From Candidatus Eiseniibacteriota bacterium (GTDB lineage: Bacteria > Joyebacterota > Joyebacteria > Joyebacterales > Joyebacteraceae): a stretch of DNA of 10,661 bases. The translations under genes and the position numbers were made by a program. The notes below the pieces were generated by a model. That model did no database searches and had not been told where the DNA came from. It saw nothing but the letters and a program-made list of their open reading frames with translations. Positions 1 through 7,539 of this stretch are shown one piece after another; position 1 is the first letter of the stretch, and every line of letters starts with the position of its first letter. The stretch is from positions 1-10,661 of the forward strand of contig DAOWER010000252.1 in NCBI GenBank assembly GCA_030638405.1. The letters are read 5' to 3'.

Positions 1-496
1 GAGTCCGCTCAGCGTGGCGCCCGGAAGGATCCCCGAACCGTAGCGGGTCCAGCACGCCGATGACGTCGGCGCCCATGCAGTAGACGTCGCGGACGATGCC
101 TCCGATGCCGGTGGCGGCGCCCTCGTTGGGAACAACCTGTGAGGGGTGATTGTGGCTCTCGTGCGCGAGGGTGATGCAGTAGCTCTTTCCGTCGACCTCA
201 CAGAAGCGCACGACCCCGGCATCCTCGCCGGGACCGAGCACGACGTTCGATGCTTCCGTGGGAAGATACTCCTTGAGCACCTCGCGCGAACTCTTGTAGG
301 AGCAGTGCTCGCTCCACATCGTGTTGAAGATGTTGGCCTCTACGACCGTTGGGTCTCGACCCAGCAGTTCGGCGATCTGCCTAGCCTCGTCCAGCGTGAA
401 GGACAGTCCGGCCGCATCCAGCGCCTGTCGGAGCCCGTCGTCTCCCACTCCCTCGATCTCGACGGTGCGTGCCGCGCGGGCCGCGGTGTGGGTCAA
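1..496 (-). CDS. purL: Phosphoribosylformylglycinamidine synthase, PurL subunit (N-terminal 165 codons, cut by window start)
   Basis: PurL catalyses the ATP-dependent conversion of FGAR to FGAM in cytoplasmic de novo purine synthesis, using ammonia delivered by PurQ in a complex with PurS. The visible 165 residues carry family signatures: WSEHCSYKSS at about residues 61-70, whose His64 matches the conserved active-site histidine; HESHNHPSQ at 112-120; and the glycine-rich segment GAATGIGGIVRD at 126-137, followed by MGADVIGVLDPLRFGD. The start is a TTG (494-496) that overlaps the htrA TGA stop by 4 nt (TTGA) and follows GAGGAGGT (503-510) by 6 nt. No ATG fits: the first in-frame one is at residue 60. 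Only about 30 residues precede the family core, too few for a fused PurS domain. The rest of the gene lies left of base 1, so total length cannot be judged. Identification is secure; the TTG start is very likely. Confidence 0.95.
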   Translation of the reverse strand, partial: MTHTAARAARTVEIEGVGDDGLRQALDAAGLSFTLDEARQIAELLGRDPTVVEANIFNTMWSEHCSYKSSREVLKEYLPTEASNVVLGPGEDAGVVRFCEVDGKSYCITLAHESHNHPSQVVPNEGAATGIGGIVRDVYCMGADVIGVLDPLRFGDPSGRHAERT

Positions 497-1689
497 TGCG
501 GGACCTCCTCGAGCCGTACGTCGAAGTCGTGGCTCTCTCCGCCGCGGAGGACGGATACAGTGATGACGTCCCCCACTCTCGACCCGAAGATGGCGCGGCG
601 CGCCTGCCGCACGCTCTCCACCTCATCACCGTTGACGGCGGTCACGATGTCCCCGTACCGGATGCCCGCACGCTCAGCCGGGCTGTCGGGTTCCAGAAAC
701 GAGGCCAGGACACCCCGCACGGCGGGAAGCCCGAGGTTCTGCGCCAGGGCCGGGTTCAGGTCCTGGACGCGCATACCTACCCAAACGTCCCGGACGCGCC
801 CGAACTCGATGAGCTCGTTGATGATAAGCCTCGCGACGTTGACCGGTATAGCGAAGCCGACGCCCTGCGACCCGCCGCTCATGCTGAAAATGAAGGAGTT
901 GATGCCGATGACGTCGCCGACCGAGTTGACCAGCGGGCCACCGGAGTTGCCCGGATTGATCGAGGCGTCGGTCTGTATCATGTCCTTGTAGATGGCGTCG
1001 GACTCGCCGTCCGCCAGGACGTCTCTGTGCAGCGCGCTGATGACGCCCGCAGTGACGGTGGGGTGCGGGTCGTTGAGGAAGTGCCCGAACGGGTTCCCTA
1101 TAGCGACGACCCACTCGCCGATCATGAGGTCGTCCGAGTCCCCGAGCACCGCCACGGGAAGGTCCTCGGCCTCGACCTTCAGGACCGCGAGGTCGAACCT
1201 GGAATCGCCGCCCAGCACACGCGCCTGGTACTCGCGCCCGTCCGTCAGCGTCACCCTGACGTCGCCCGCTCCGCCCACCACGTGCTCGTTCGTCAGGATG
1301 TACCCGTCACCGTCGACGATGACGCCCGATCCGAACGACTGGTAGGGCTCGCGGTAGACCCGGTCCGGGAAGTGTCCCCTGAAGAACTGCTCGAAGAAGT
1401 CGTCGCGCATCGGGTCCGCCCGAACCACGCGCGTCCTCACGGCGCTGATGGACACGGTCGCCGGCCCCACGCTGTCGGCCGCCCTCACGAGGGCGGTCTG
1501 CCGCGACAGCCCCACGGCCCCTTCCCCCTCGTCGCCGTAGACCAGCATACCCGACTGTCCCGCGACGACGCGGGACACCTGCTCCGACTGCTCTCTTAGA
1601 GCCTTCACCGTGACTAGAAGCCCCACGGAGACGCCCGCGATGACGAAGAGAAGCGAGAGGATTACGTATCGTGCGACCTTCGAGTCCAG
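493..1689 (-). CDS. htrA: HtrA/DegS-like membrane-anchored trypsin-like serine protease with one PDZ domain; probable CTG start
   Basis: This is an envelope quality-control protease of the S1C (HtrA/Deg) family. Read from the CTG at 1689 it has 398 residues. A hydrophobic anchor spans about residues 8-28. The protease domain carries the complete triad: His136 (TNEHVV), Asp166 (RFDLAVL) and Ser249 (GNSGGPL). A single PDZ domain fills about 302-390. One PDZ plus an N-terminal anchor resembles DegS rather than two-PDZ DegP. The obvious canonical start, GTG at 1626, would cut the anchor in the middle, has no ribosome binding site and would leave a 73-nt gap unlike any other junction here. The frame stays open upstream to a stop at 1711-1713, and the only further start-like codon is CTG 1689, placed 6 nt after AGGAGG. 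The function is secure; the start is an inference. The gene overlaps purL by 4 nt, so the two are probably translationally coupled. Confidence 0.9.
   Translation of the reverse strand: MDSKVARYVILSLLFVIAGVSVGLLVTVKALREQSEQVSRVVAGQSGMLVYGDEGEGAVGLSRQTALVRAADSVGPATVSISAVRTRVVRADPMRDDFFEQFFRGHFPDRVYREPYQSFGSGVIVDGDGYILTNEHVVGGAGDVRVTLTDGREYQARVLGGDSRFDLAVLKVEAEDLPVAVLGDSDDLMIGEWVVAIGNPFGHFLNDPHPTVTAGVISALHRDVLADGESDAIYKDMIQTDASINPGNSGGPLVNSVGDVIGINSFIFSMSGGSQGVGFAIPVNVARLIINELIEFGRVRDVWVGMRVQDLNPALAQNLGLPAVRGVLASFLEPDSPAERAGIRYGDIVTAVNGDEVESVRQARRAIFGSRVGDVITVSVLRGGESHDFDVRLEEVPH
503..510 (-). promoter_or_regulatory. Shine-Dalgarno GAGGAGGT deciding the TTG start of purL
   Basis: GAGGAGGT lies within the last htrA codons, 6 nt before TTG at 496. 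It matches the anti-Shine-Dalgarno strongly and, with the TTGA stop/start overlap, points to translation of purL coupled to htrA. Confidence 0.8.
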
Positions 1690-1695
1690 AGTCCG

Positions 1696-1701
1696 CCTCC
1701 T
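1696..1701 (-). promoter_or_regulatory. Shine-Dalgarno AGGAGG for htrA, supporting the CTG start
   Basis: A perfect AGGAGG, partly overlapping the transaldolase TAG stop, lies 6 nt before CTG 1689. No comparable motif precedes the alternative GTG at 1626. It is the main evidence for the longer, membrane-anchored HtrA reading. Confidence 0.75.
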
Positions 1702-2347
1702 AGCGGTTCTTCACCTTCTCCCAGTCCGCGAGGAACGAGTCGATGCCCCTGTCCGTGAACGGGTGCTTGAAGAGCTTATCGAACACGCTGAACGGCAGCG
1801 TGATGATATCCGCGCCCGCCAGCGCTGACTCGACCACGTGCTGCGGATGCCGCGCGCTCGCTACGATGACCTCGGTCTCGAACGCGTAGTTCTCGTACAT
1901 GTCCATTATCTCACGGACGACGTCCATGCCCGTCTGCCCGGCGTCGTCCAGACGTCCGATGAACGGGCTGACGAACGTCGCGCCGGCCTTGGCCGCGAGC
2001 AGAGCCTGGTTGGACGAGAAGATCAACGTGCAGTTCGTGCGGATACCGAGCTCACTGAGCTCCTTCAGCGCCTTGACGCCCTCGCGGGTCATCGGGATCT
2101 TGATGACGACGTTCTCGTGGATCTGGACGAGCTTCTTCGCTTCCTCGACCATTCCGGCGCAATCGAGGCTCACGACCTCCGCGCTCACCGGGCCGTCCAC
2201 GATCTCACAGATCTGACGGACGATATCCTCGAACTCGCCCTCTTCACGAGAGATGAGCGTCGGGTTCGTCGTGACGCCGTCCACCACCCCCAGCGATGCC
2301 GCCTCGCGAATGTGCTCGATGTTCGCCGTGTCCAGGAATATCTTCAA
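1700..2347 (-). CDS. tal: Transaldolase, TalC/FSA-like small subfamily
   Basis: A 215-residue single-barrel class I aldolase, the usual length of the small TalC/fructose-6-phosphate aldolase family. Visible family motifs are FLDTAN (residues 4-9, Asp6), GVTTNPT (24-30), the Schiff-base lysine Lys83 in VIKIP, and the closing segment ITLPFSVFDKLFKHP. Compared by memory with E. coli FsaA, the catalytic-water residues are Glu57 (Gln59 in FsaA), Thr107 (Thr109) and Phe129 (Tyr131). Glu/Phe is the transaldolase combination (Glu96 and Phe178 in TalB), so the likely reaction is dihydroxyacetone transfer between sedoheptulose 7-phosphate and glyceraldehyde 3-phosphate in the pentose phosphate pathway. 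The start is TTG, 5 nt after AGGAGG (2353-2358). It lies 9 nt after truA and 10 nt before htrA. Family is certain; transaldolase rather than FSA activity is inferred from residues. Confidence 0.93.
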   Translation of the reverse strand: MKIFLDTANIEHIREAASLGVVDGVTTNPTLISREEGEFEDIVRQICEIVDGPVSAEVVSLDCAGMVEEAKKLVQIHENVVIKIPMTREGVKALKELSELGIRTNCTLIFSSNQALLAAKAGATFVSPFIGRLDDAGQTGMDVVREIMDMYENYAFETEVIVASARHPQHVVESALAGADIITLPFSVFDKLFKHPFTDRGIDSFLADWEKVKNR

Positions 2348-2352
2348 GCTTG

Positions 2353-2358
2353 CCTCCT
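2353..2358 (-). promoter_or_regulatory. Shine-Dalgarno AGGAGG deciding the TTG start of the transaldolase gene
   Basis: AGGAGG overlaps the truA TAG stop and is followed after 5 nt (CAAGC) by TTG AAG ATA TTC, which begins the conserved MKIFLDTAN N-terminus. There is no ATG nearby in this frame. Confidence 0.8.
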
Positions 2359-3103
2359 AGTCGTATCGGACCTCTTCCAGGTAGAGCCCGTGCGGCGGTG
2401 CGGTCGGTCCGGCCGCGCCCCGATCTCGGGCCGCAAGTATCGTCTCGAATTCGCTCGGAGCCATCTTCCCGCGCCCCACCTCCACCAGGGTGCCCACGAT
2501 CGACCTGACCATGCCCCTGAGGAACCGGTTGGCCACGATGCGCAGGATGACCATACCTCCGAAATCGACCTCACATTCTAGCGAAATCTCAGCCACACGG
2601 CAACGGTGATGGTCCGGCTCGCTCCCCACGAGGCAGAACGAGGAGAAATCATGCTCTCCCACGAGAGCCGTCAGAGCGTCCCGCATGGCCGCCTCGGCAA
2701 GCGGGGCGCTCACGAACCAGCGGTTCCGCCGCCATACTGGGCTCTCCGAGCCTCCGATGAGGTAGAAGTAGGACCGCGACACCGCGTCGAACCTGGCGTG
2801 GAATGACCCCGGTGCGTCCTCCGCCGTGACGACCCGCACGTCACGCGGCAGCCGGGCGTTCAGGGCGTGCCCGATCCGCTCGGCGGGCAGAGTGAGCGAG
2901 GTCGTTATGCTCGCGACCTGCCCCAGAGCGTGCACACCGGCGTCGGTGCGCCCCGCCCCCGTCGCTCGCGCGGCCTCTCCCGCGAGGTCGGACAGGGCGT
3001 CCTCGAGCACGCCCTGCACCGTGCGTACCTCGGGCTGGACCTGCCAACCCGAGAAGTCGGTCCCGTCGTACTCTAGAGTAAGTTTGAGATTGCGATCGTG
3101 CAT
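2357..3103 (-). CDS. truA: tRNA pseudouridine(38-40) synthase TruA
   Basis: TruA converts uridines 38, 39 and 40 in the anticodon stem-loop of many tRNAs to pseudouridine; it is cytoplasmic. The 248-residue protein has the usual family length. It begins with the typical LTLEYDGTDFSGWQ strand (residues 8-21) and has the catalytic aspartate Asp54 in GAGRTDAGVHA. Later come FHARFDAVSRSYFY, HDFSSFC near 155, and NRFLRGMVRSIVGTL, the C-terminal signature. The ATG at 3103 fits the family N-terminus and makes the gene overlap the end of ecfT by 31 nt, the largest overlap in the window; only a weak GTGGGG-like ribosome site precedes it, which fits translation coupled to ecfT. The ecfT-truA pairing is familiar from Firmicutes, where the ECF ATPase genes sit just before ecfT. 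Here they do not. Confidence 0.97.
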   Translation of the reverse strand: MHDRNLKLTLEYDGTDFSGWQVQPEVRTVQGVLEDALSDLAGEAARATGAGRTDAGVHALGQVASITTSLTLPAERIGHALNARLPRDVRVVTAEDAPGSFHARFDAVSRSYFYLIGGSESPVWRRNRWFVSAPLAEAAMRDALTALVGEHDFSSFCLVGSEPDHHRCRVAEISLECEVDFGGMVILRIVANRFLRGMVRSIVGTLVEVGRGKMAPSEFETILAARDRGAAGPTAPPHGLYLEEVRYD

Positions 3104-3873
3104 GCGACGAGAAGCCCCACGACAAGGAAGCCGACGGCGTCGTTTCCGCCCAGCGTCAGTTCGACGTACTTCGTTCGTCCGACCGCGCCCCTGTAGCAGC
3201 GCGCGTCCATGGCGAGCGCGAGATCGTCGGCGCGCCTGAAGGCGCTCGCGAAGAGCGGCACCAGGATCGGCACGGCGCTCCGCGCGCGGGCCACGAGGCC
3301 GCCCTCGAAGCTCGCCCCGCGGCCCATCTGAGCCTTGATGATCCGGCCCGCCTCGTCCAGCAGCGTGGGCACGAACCTGAGCGCGATGACCGAGACCATC
3401 GCCAGCTCGTGGACGGGCAGTCCCAGCCTCTCGAACGGCCCCAGCAGCCGTTCGATGCCGTCACCGAGGTCGACGGGAGACGTCGTCGCGGTCAGCACCG
3501 TGGCCACCGAGACCATCAGCCCCACGCGCCACGCGAACAAGGCGCCCACGAGAAGCCCCTCACGCGTGAGCCACGGCAGGAATGCCACGAGCGGCGTGCC
3601 GCGCGTTAGCAACCCGTGCATGACGAAGACGATGATGAGAAGCCACTTGAGGGACGCGAGGTTCCTCCACAGGAACCCGGCGCTCAGCCTAGATAGAAAC
3701 ACGAGCGTGATGAGCGCGACCGTCAGGAACGCATAGGCCGCCGCGCTCTCGGTGAGGAGCACGGCCACCAGGAGCGCCATCGCCCCGGTCATCTTGACCC
3801 GCGGGTCCAGTCTGTGAACGGGCGAGCCGGTCGGGTAGTACCGTCCCAGCGTCAGGTCAGTCAGGAAGCTCAT
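3073..3873 (-). CDS. ecfT: Energy-coupling factor transporter transmembrane protein EcfT (CbiQ family)
   Basis: EcfT is the membrane scaffold of ECF importers: it couples two cytoplasmic ATPases (EcfA/EcfA') to substrate-binding S-components for vitamins or metal ions. The 266 residues are of typical length. Hydrophobic segments lie at about 28-60, 74-90, 105-130 and 245-264. The N-terminal SPVHRLDPRVK is a family signature. The cytoplasmic coupling helices carry the two short Arg motifs, here Gly-Arg-Gly at 184-186 (QMGRGASFEGG) and Ala-Arg-Cys at 224-226 (AMDARCYRG), in place of the textbook Ala-Arg-Gly; the arginines are kept. The ATG start overlaps asd by 17 nt, and GGAG lies about 10 nt upstream. 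No ATPase or S-component gene is present in the window, so it is either a shared group II module or its partners are encoded elsewhere. The transported substrate cannot be told from this sequence. Confidence 0.93.
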   Translation of the reverse strand: MSFLTDLTLGRYYPTGSPVHRLDPRVKMTGAMALLVAVLLTESAAAYAFLTVALITLVFLSRLSAGFLWRNLASLKWLLIIVFVMHGLLTRGTPLVAFLPWLTREGLLVGALFAWRVGLMVSVATVLTATTSPVDLGDGIERLLGPFERLGLPVHELAMVSVIALRFVPTLLDEAGRIIKAQMGRGASFEGGLVARARSAVPILVPLFASAFRRADDLALAMDARCYRGAVGRTKYVELTLGGNDAVGFLVVGLLVACTIAISNLL

Positions 3874-4867
3874 CGATCAGAAGCTCCGCTATCTGCACGG
3901 CGTTCAGCGCCGCGCCCTTCCTCAGGTTGTCCGCCACCACCCACATCCACAGGCCGTTCCTGACGGACTCGTCCCTGCGAATCCGCCCGACCCACACGTC
4001 GTCCGTGTCGCTCGTGTCCACCTGCGTCGGGTACGCCAGCGACGCGGGGTCGTCGAGAACACGCACGCCGGGCGCCGCGGAGAGTATCACGCGCGCCTCG
4101 TCGGGATCGAGAGGACGCTCCGTCTCCACGTTCAGCGCGACCGCGTGCGAGCGGAAGACCGGCACGCGGACGCACGTCACGGCCATACCGAGGTCCGGGA
4201 TCCCCAGTATCTTCCGGGTCTCGTCGACTACCTTGCGCTCCTCCCGCGTGTGCCCTTCTTCGTCGAAGTCGTCGATGTGCGGGAGGCAGTTGAACGCTAT
4301 CTGTGTCGGATAGACCTCGGAGACGGCCGGCTCGCCGTCGAGCACGGCGCGCGACTGGTCCGCGAGTTCCTCGATCGCGGCAAGGCCTGTCCCGGAAACT
4401 GACTGATAGGTCGAGGCGACAACCCGGACCAGGCCCGCCTCCCTGCGCACGGCCTCGAGCGGCAGCACCATCTGGATGGTCGAGCAGTTCGGGTTCGCGA
4501 TGACACCGCCGTGTCCGGCCATCGCCCGCGGGTTGACCTCCGGCACGACGAGCGGCACGCCCGGGTCCATCCTGAACGCGCGGCTGTTGTCGACAGCGAC
4601 CGCCCCGGCCGCCACGGCGACGGGCACGAACTCACGTGAGACCGACGCGCCCGTGGCGAAGAGCACGATGTCGAGGTCGGCCAGATTCTCCTCCGTCAGC
4701 GGCAGGACCGGTGCGTCCGCGCCCGCGAATGCGACCGTCCGGGAATCGAACCGCCCCGACGCCATGGCAGCAAGTCTCTCGATCGGGAACGACCGCTCCT
4801 CAAGCACTCGCAGCATCTCGAGACCCACGGCCCCGGTCGCTCCCGCGACGCCTACCCGTTTCTTCAT
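3857..4867 (-). CDS. asd: Aspartate-semialdehyde dehydrogenase
   Basis: Asd reduces L-aspartyl-4-phosphate to L-aspartate-4-semialdehyde with NADPH. This is the branch-point step toward lysine/diaminopimelate, threonine and methionine, and so also toward peptidoglycan. The 336 residues match the family. The N-terminal nucleotide loop is VAGATGAVG (residues 7-15). The nucleophile is Cys128 in NPNCSTIQ. ASTYQSVSGTG (151-161) supplies the substrate-binding Gln155, and His241 in FRSHAV is the expected acid-base residue. VVADNLRKGAALNAVQIAE near the C-terminus is also a family signature. It starts at ATG 4867, 3 nt after batE; GAGGAG lies about 9 nt upstream. It is the first housekeeping gene after the bat cluster and overlaps ecfT by 17 nt. 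All key residues are intact. Confidence 0.97.
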   Translation of the reverse strand: MKKRVGVAGATGAVGLEMLRVLEERSFPIERLAAMASGRFDSRTVAFAGADAPVLPLTEENLADLDIVLFATGASVSREFVPVAVAAGAVAVDNSRAFRMDPGVPLVVPEVNPRAMAGHGGVIANPNCSTIQMVLPLEAVRREAGLVRVVASTYQSVSGTGLAAIEELADQSRAVLDGEPAVSEVYPTQIAFNCLPHIDDFDEEGHTREERKVVDETRKILGIPDLGMAVTCVRVPVFRSHAVALNVETERPLDPDEARVILSAAPGVRVLDDPASLAYPTQVDTSDTDDVWVGRIRRDESVRNGLWMWVVADNLRKGAALNAVQIAELLIDELPD

Positions 4868-4870
4868 CCC

Positions 4871-5752
4871 CTATATCTCCTCGACCGATCTCTCGGGCAA
4901 CCACCCCTCGAGGTCAGTTCCCTCCACAGAAACGCGCGCCCAATCGTCCCGCGCCTCGCGCAGTCTGATCTTCGTTCCCTCGTGCAGCCTGAACTCCAGC
5001 ACGAACTCATCGCCGGGCCCCGTTCGCACCGGCACGTCAGCGGCGACTATGACCGCCTCTCTGATCATCCCGGTCCGATGGATCCGATAGCCAAGGAGCC
5101 CACCCGTCAGGACAAGCAGGATGGCCACGACCACGATGGCGCGCAGGAGCCACGGCTGGAACGCGCCTCTGAGGATCCCGGCGACGGCGCATCCGACCGC
5201 AAGGAAGTAGAGGAAGCTGACCAGCACCGCCAGTCGCCCGGCGTCCGCCCCCCTGAAGAAGCGGTCGAGAGCATCCGACAAGGCGCCCCCGACGCGCACC
5301 TGCCGGTCGGCCAGCTGTTCCCTGACGAACTCCAGGTTCGCGGCCGCGTCCTCGTGTGAGCCGTCGAGCCTGAGCGCGCGCTCGTAGCCGAGCACCGCCT
5401 GCGCGATGTCGCCTGCCATGTAGCGCGCGTTCGCCAGGTTATAGTATACATCCGCGTTGTGGAAGCCCCCGGCCAGTATCGCCTCGTACACCTCCGCGGC
5501 CGCGCCGTGGCTCCCCTCGGCGTAGAGTCCGTTGGCCTCGCGGAAGAGCCTCGCCGCCTGCTCCTGACCGACGTCGGGGAGCTGCCGGCCCAGAAGATCC
5601 TGTCCGCCCGCATCGAGGGCCGCGGCCGCGCACACGGCGGCAGCGAGCACCGCGAGGACGGCGAGCCAGACAGCGCCCAGGTCCCCTCTGACGCGCGCGG
5701 TCCCCCGGCGTCGCGTCCGGCCCGCTTCACGCGCTACCGTCCGACGTTTCAT
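4871..5752 (-). CDS. batE: BatE-like protein: TPR repeats, membrane segments and C-terminal SH3-like domain
   Basis: This is the last gene of the Bat aerotolerance module; its biochemical role is unknown, probably protein-protein contacts in the envelope. Read from ATG 5752 it has 293 residues. A very basic N-terminus is followed by a hydrophobic segment at about 26-46 (anchor or uncleaved signal). Two TPR units follow (about 66-98 and 100-133; VYYNLANARYMAGDIAQAV is a clear TPR helix pair). Two membrane segments lie at about 173-195 and 200-222, and a bacterial SH3-like domain at about 232-293 (ADVPVRTGPGDEF, then GWLPERSVEEI). ATG 5752 overlaps the batD TGA in an ATGA, with GAGG 8 nt upstream. 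A possible start at 5797 would run 49 nt into batD and only add residues unlike the family. Order and domain content fit BatE well. Confidence 0.88.
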   Translation of the reverse strand: MKRRTVAREAGRTRRRGTARVRGDLGAVWLAVLAVLAAAVCAAAALDAGGQDLLGRQLPDVGQEQAARLFREANGLYAEGSHGAAAEVYEAILAGGFHNADVYYNLANARYMAGDIAQAVLGYERALRLDGSHEDAAANLEFVREQLADRQVRVGGALSDALDRFFRGADAGRLAVLVSFLYFLAVGCAVAGILRGAFQPWLLRAIVVVAILLVLTGGLLGYRIHRTGMIREAVIVAADVPVRTGPGDEFVLEFRLHEGTKIRLREARDDWARVSVEGTDLEGWLPERSVEEI

Positions 5753-7539
5753 CGCCTGCGCCTCTTCGCCGACAGCCGCTCCAGCTCTCTCAGACACTCC
5801 TCGGCCTCCCGAAGCAAACCCTCGCTCTCCACCGTCCCTGAGTCACCGGCGAAGCGTCCAAGATCGCAGTGGCTCAGGAGGCTCTTCACCCTCTCGATCG
5901 TCGACTCGTCCGCGCCCACGGACCTGAGAAGACCGGCCAGCTCGGGCAGCGTCATGCCGCGCGCGCCAACCTTCAGGCGGTCACCGATGAAATCCACGAC
6001 CGCCCTCGATACGGAAGAACACACCGCACCCGCATCGCCTGCCGCGAGCCCCTTTCGAGCCGCCGCCAGCTCGCGCCTTGCCCGCGCCGGCGCTCGGACG
6101 AACCGCTCGAGGCCCTCCTCACCGGCGAACCTGTCACGCCTTCTGCGGACGCCCACGGCGGCTGCAAGAGCCGCGAGCGGTATCAGCTGAAGCAGCAGGT
6201 AGGCCGGGCGCGCGTGCACCGGTGCTCCGGCCGCGCGTATCGTCGCAGGCTCGTGGATGTACCGAATGTCCCGCCCGAGCCGCGCGATCGCGGCGCGCGC
6301 GGGAAGCTCGGGGCCGGCGTTGCTCTCCTCAGCGGGAAGAACGGCGAGCGAGAGGTCGGGTGACGCGACCGTGCGATACGTCTCCCGGCCGGGGTCAAAG
6401 AAGGACAGGCTGATAGAGGGGATGTTCTTGGGCCCGGCGGTCAGCGGCACCAGGACGTACTCGTAGGTCTTCCGTCCGGACACAACGCCGTTGTTCGTGC
6501 TCGTGTCCGTCGACGTGCCGGACTCGTAGATCCTGAACTCCGGCAGGTCGGGCAGCTCCGGGTCGGGAATCGTCCGTACGTTGCCGTTTCCGGCGACCGA
6601 CATCGTAAGCGTGACCGGCTTCCACTGGTCGACCGTCCCGCTCTCGAGCGTCGCCGCGAAGCTGTAGTCGCCCACCGCCCCTGCGAACTCCGCCGGCCTG
6701 CCCTCCGAGGGGACCTGGACCACCTCTATCTCGATGGGTTCGGTGGACAGCGTCCTGACCGGCCCTCCTCGGGAGAAGAACGTGACGGGCGCGGTCCTCT
6801 CGCGGTACGACAGCGAGGCCGGACCCACCGTCGCGGTGCCGGCAGATGTTCCGAAGACCGCCGTCTTGATCTCTATGACCACATACCGGATGCCGTCGAC
6901 GGTCTCGTAGTACTCCTCGTGGTCCGGGATGTCGACGACCCAGAATCCCGTGAGTTCCGGCGCCTGGTAGCGCGGCTGCTCCCACAGTTCGACCGCCCGG
7001 TAGAACTTGAAGGAGAGTGTCACCTGCTCCCCGACGTAGGCCCGCTTCCTGTCGACCGACGTTGTGATGAAGACGTCATTCCCGGCCGATTCCACGCCCG
7101 ACGAGGGGCGCTCCTCGCGTCGGGACGGAGTCCGGGGAGCCTCCCCCTCGACGATCTCGATCTCGATGGGCTCGGTCGAGTAGACGTCGCCCCCGAACTC
7201 CACCTCAGCCGAGCCTATCGTGAAGGAGCCCGCCCTCTTCGGGATGAGCCTGTAGGTCCACGTGCGCGAGCTGCTCATCGCGCCGCTCCCCCAGCTCATG
7301 TTGGTGGAGGAACCGGCCGAGTAGACGGAGAAGTCGGCGTCCAGCGGCGGGAGCTTCGGCGTTCCCACCTGCCTCATCGTCCCCTGGACCTCGATGGTCA
7401 ACGTCACCTGGTCGTTCAGGGACGCAATCGTCCTGTCCACGCGGGCCCTGACCGTCAGGTCGTCGGCGCGCGCGGAACCGGCACCCAAGAGCATGACGAT
7501 GAGAACTGTCAGCGCGATGGCCCTACCAGTCCTTGTCAA
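5749..7539 (-). CDS. batD: BatD-like oxygen tolerance protein
   Basis: BatD is the large secreted component of the Bat module, required with its partners for aerotolerance or stress resistance where it has been tested; its molecular activity is unknown. The 596 residues start with a signal peptide (basic MTRTGR, hydrophobic core to about residue 20, likely cleavage after ARA at 25). A long beta-rich periplasmic region follows, with repeated sandwich-like units: STEPIEIE occurs at 121-128 and again at 266-272 as STEPIEIE-like ends of successive units. One transmembrane helix lies at about 447-464 with arginines after it, then a cytoplasmic helical tail (about 480-596) ending in a basic run. 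The start is TTG 7539, 4 nt after GAGGGAG, inside the last codons of batC (17-nt overlap). The stop overlaps the batE ATG by 4 nt. Family assignment rests on architecture, position between batC and batE, and sequence feel. Confidence 0.9.
   Translation of the reverse strand: MTRTGRAIALTVLIVMLLGAGSARADDLTVRARVDRTIASLNDQVTLTIEVQGTMRQVGTPKLPPLDADFSVYSAGSSTNMSWGSGAMSSSRTWTYRLIPKRAGSFTIGSAEVEFGGDVYSTEPIEIEIVEGEAPRTPSRREERPSSGVESAGNDVFITTSVDRKRAYVGEQVTLSFKFYRAVELWEQPRYQAPELTGFWVVDIPDHEEYYETVDGIRYVVIEIKTAVFGTSAGTATVGPASLSYRERTAPVTFFSRGGPVRTLSTEPIEIEVVQVPSEGRPAEFAGAVGDYSFAATLESGTVDQWKPVTLTMSVAGNGNVRTIPDPELPDLPEFRIYESGTSTDTSTNNGVVSGRKTYEYVLVPLTAGPKNIPSISLSFFDPGRETYRTVASPDLSLAVLPAEESNAGPELPARAAIARLGRDIRYIHEPATIRAAGAPVHARPAYLLLQLIPLAALAAAVGVRRRRDRFAGEEGLERFVRAPARARRELAAARKGLAAGDAGAVCSSVSRAVVDFIGDRLKVGARGMTLPELAGLLRSVGADESTIERVKSLLSHCDLGRFAGDSGTVESEGLLREAEECLRELERLSAKRRRR

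Noticed and set aside
469..1599. Plus-strand open frame of 376 codons opposite htrA
   Set aside because: Antisense shadow: no recognisable motifs, whereas the minus strand encodes the complete protease triad and PDZ domain.
5435..5455. TATACT/TATAAC-like sequence on the minus strand inside batE, resembling a -10 box
   Set aside because: It encodes the TPR residues DVYYNLA, and no TTGACA-like -35 sits 16-18 nt upstream.
5753..5797. Longer batE start at 5797
   Set aside because: It would overlap batD by 49 nt; ATG 5752 has the ATGA coupling and a GAGG at 8 nt, and it directly precedes a basic N-terminus and hydrophobic segment.
7534..7539. TTGACA at the batD start, identical to a -35 consensus
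   Set aside because: It is the TTG start codon plus ACA; no -10-like hexamer follows at 16-18 nt in this GC-rich coding sequence.
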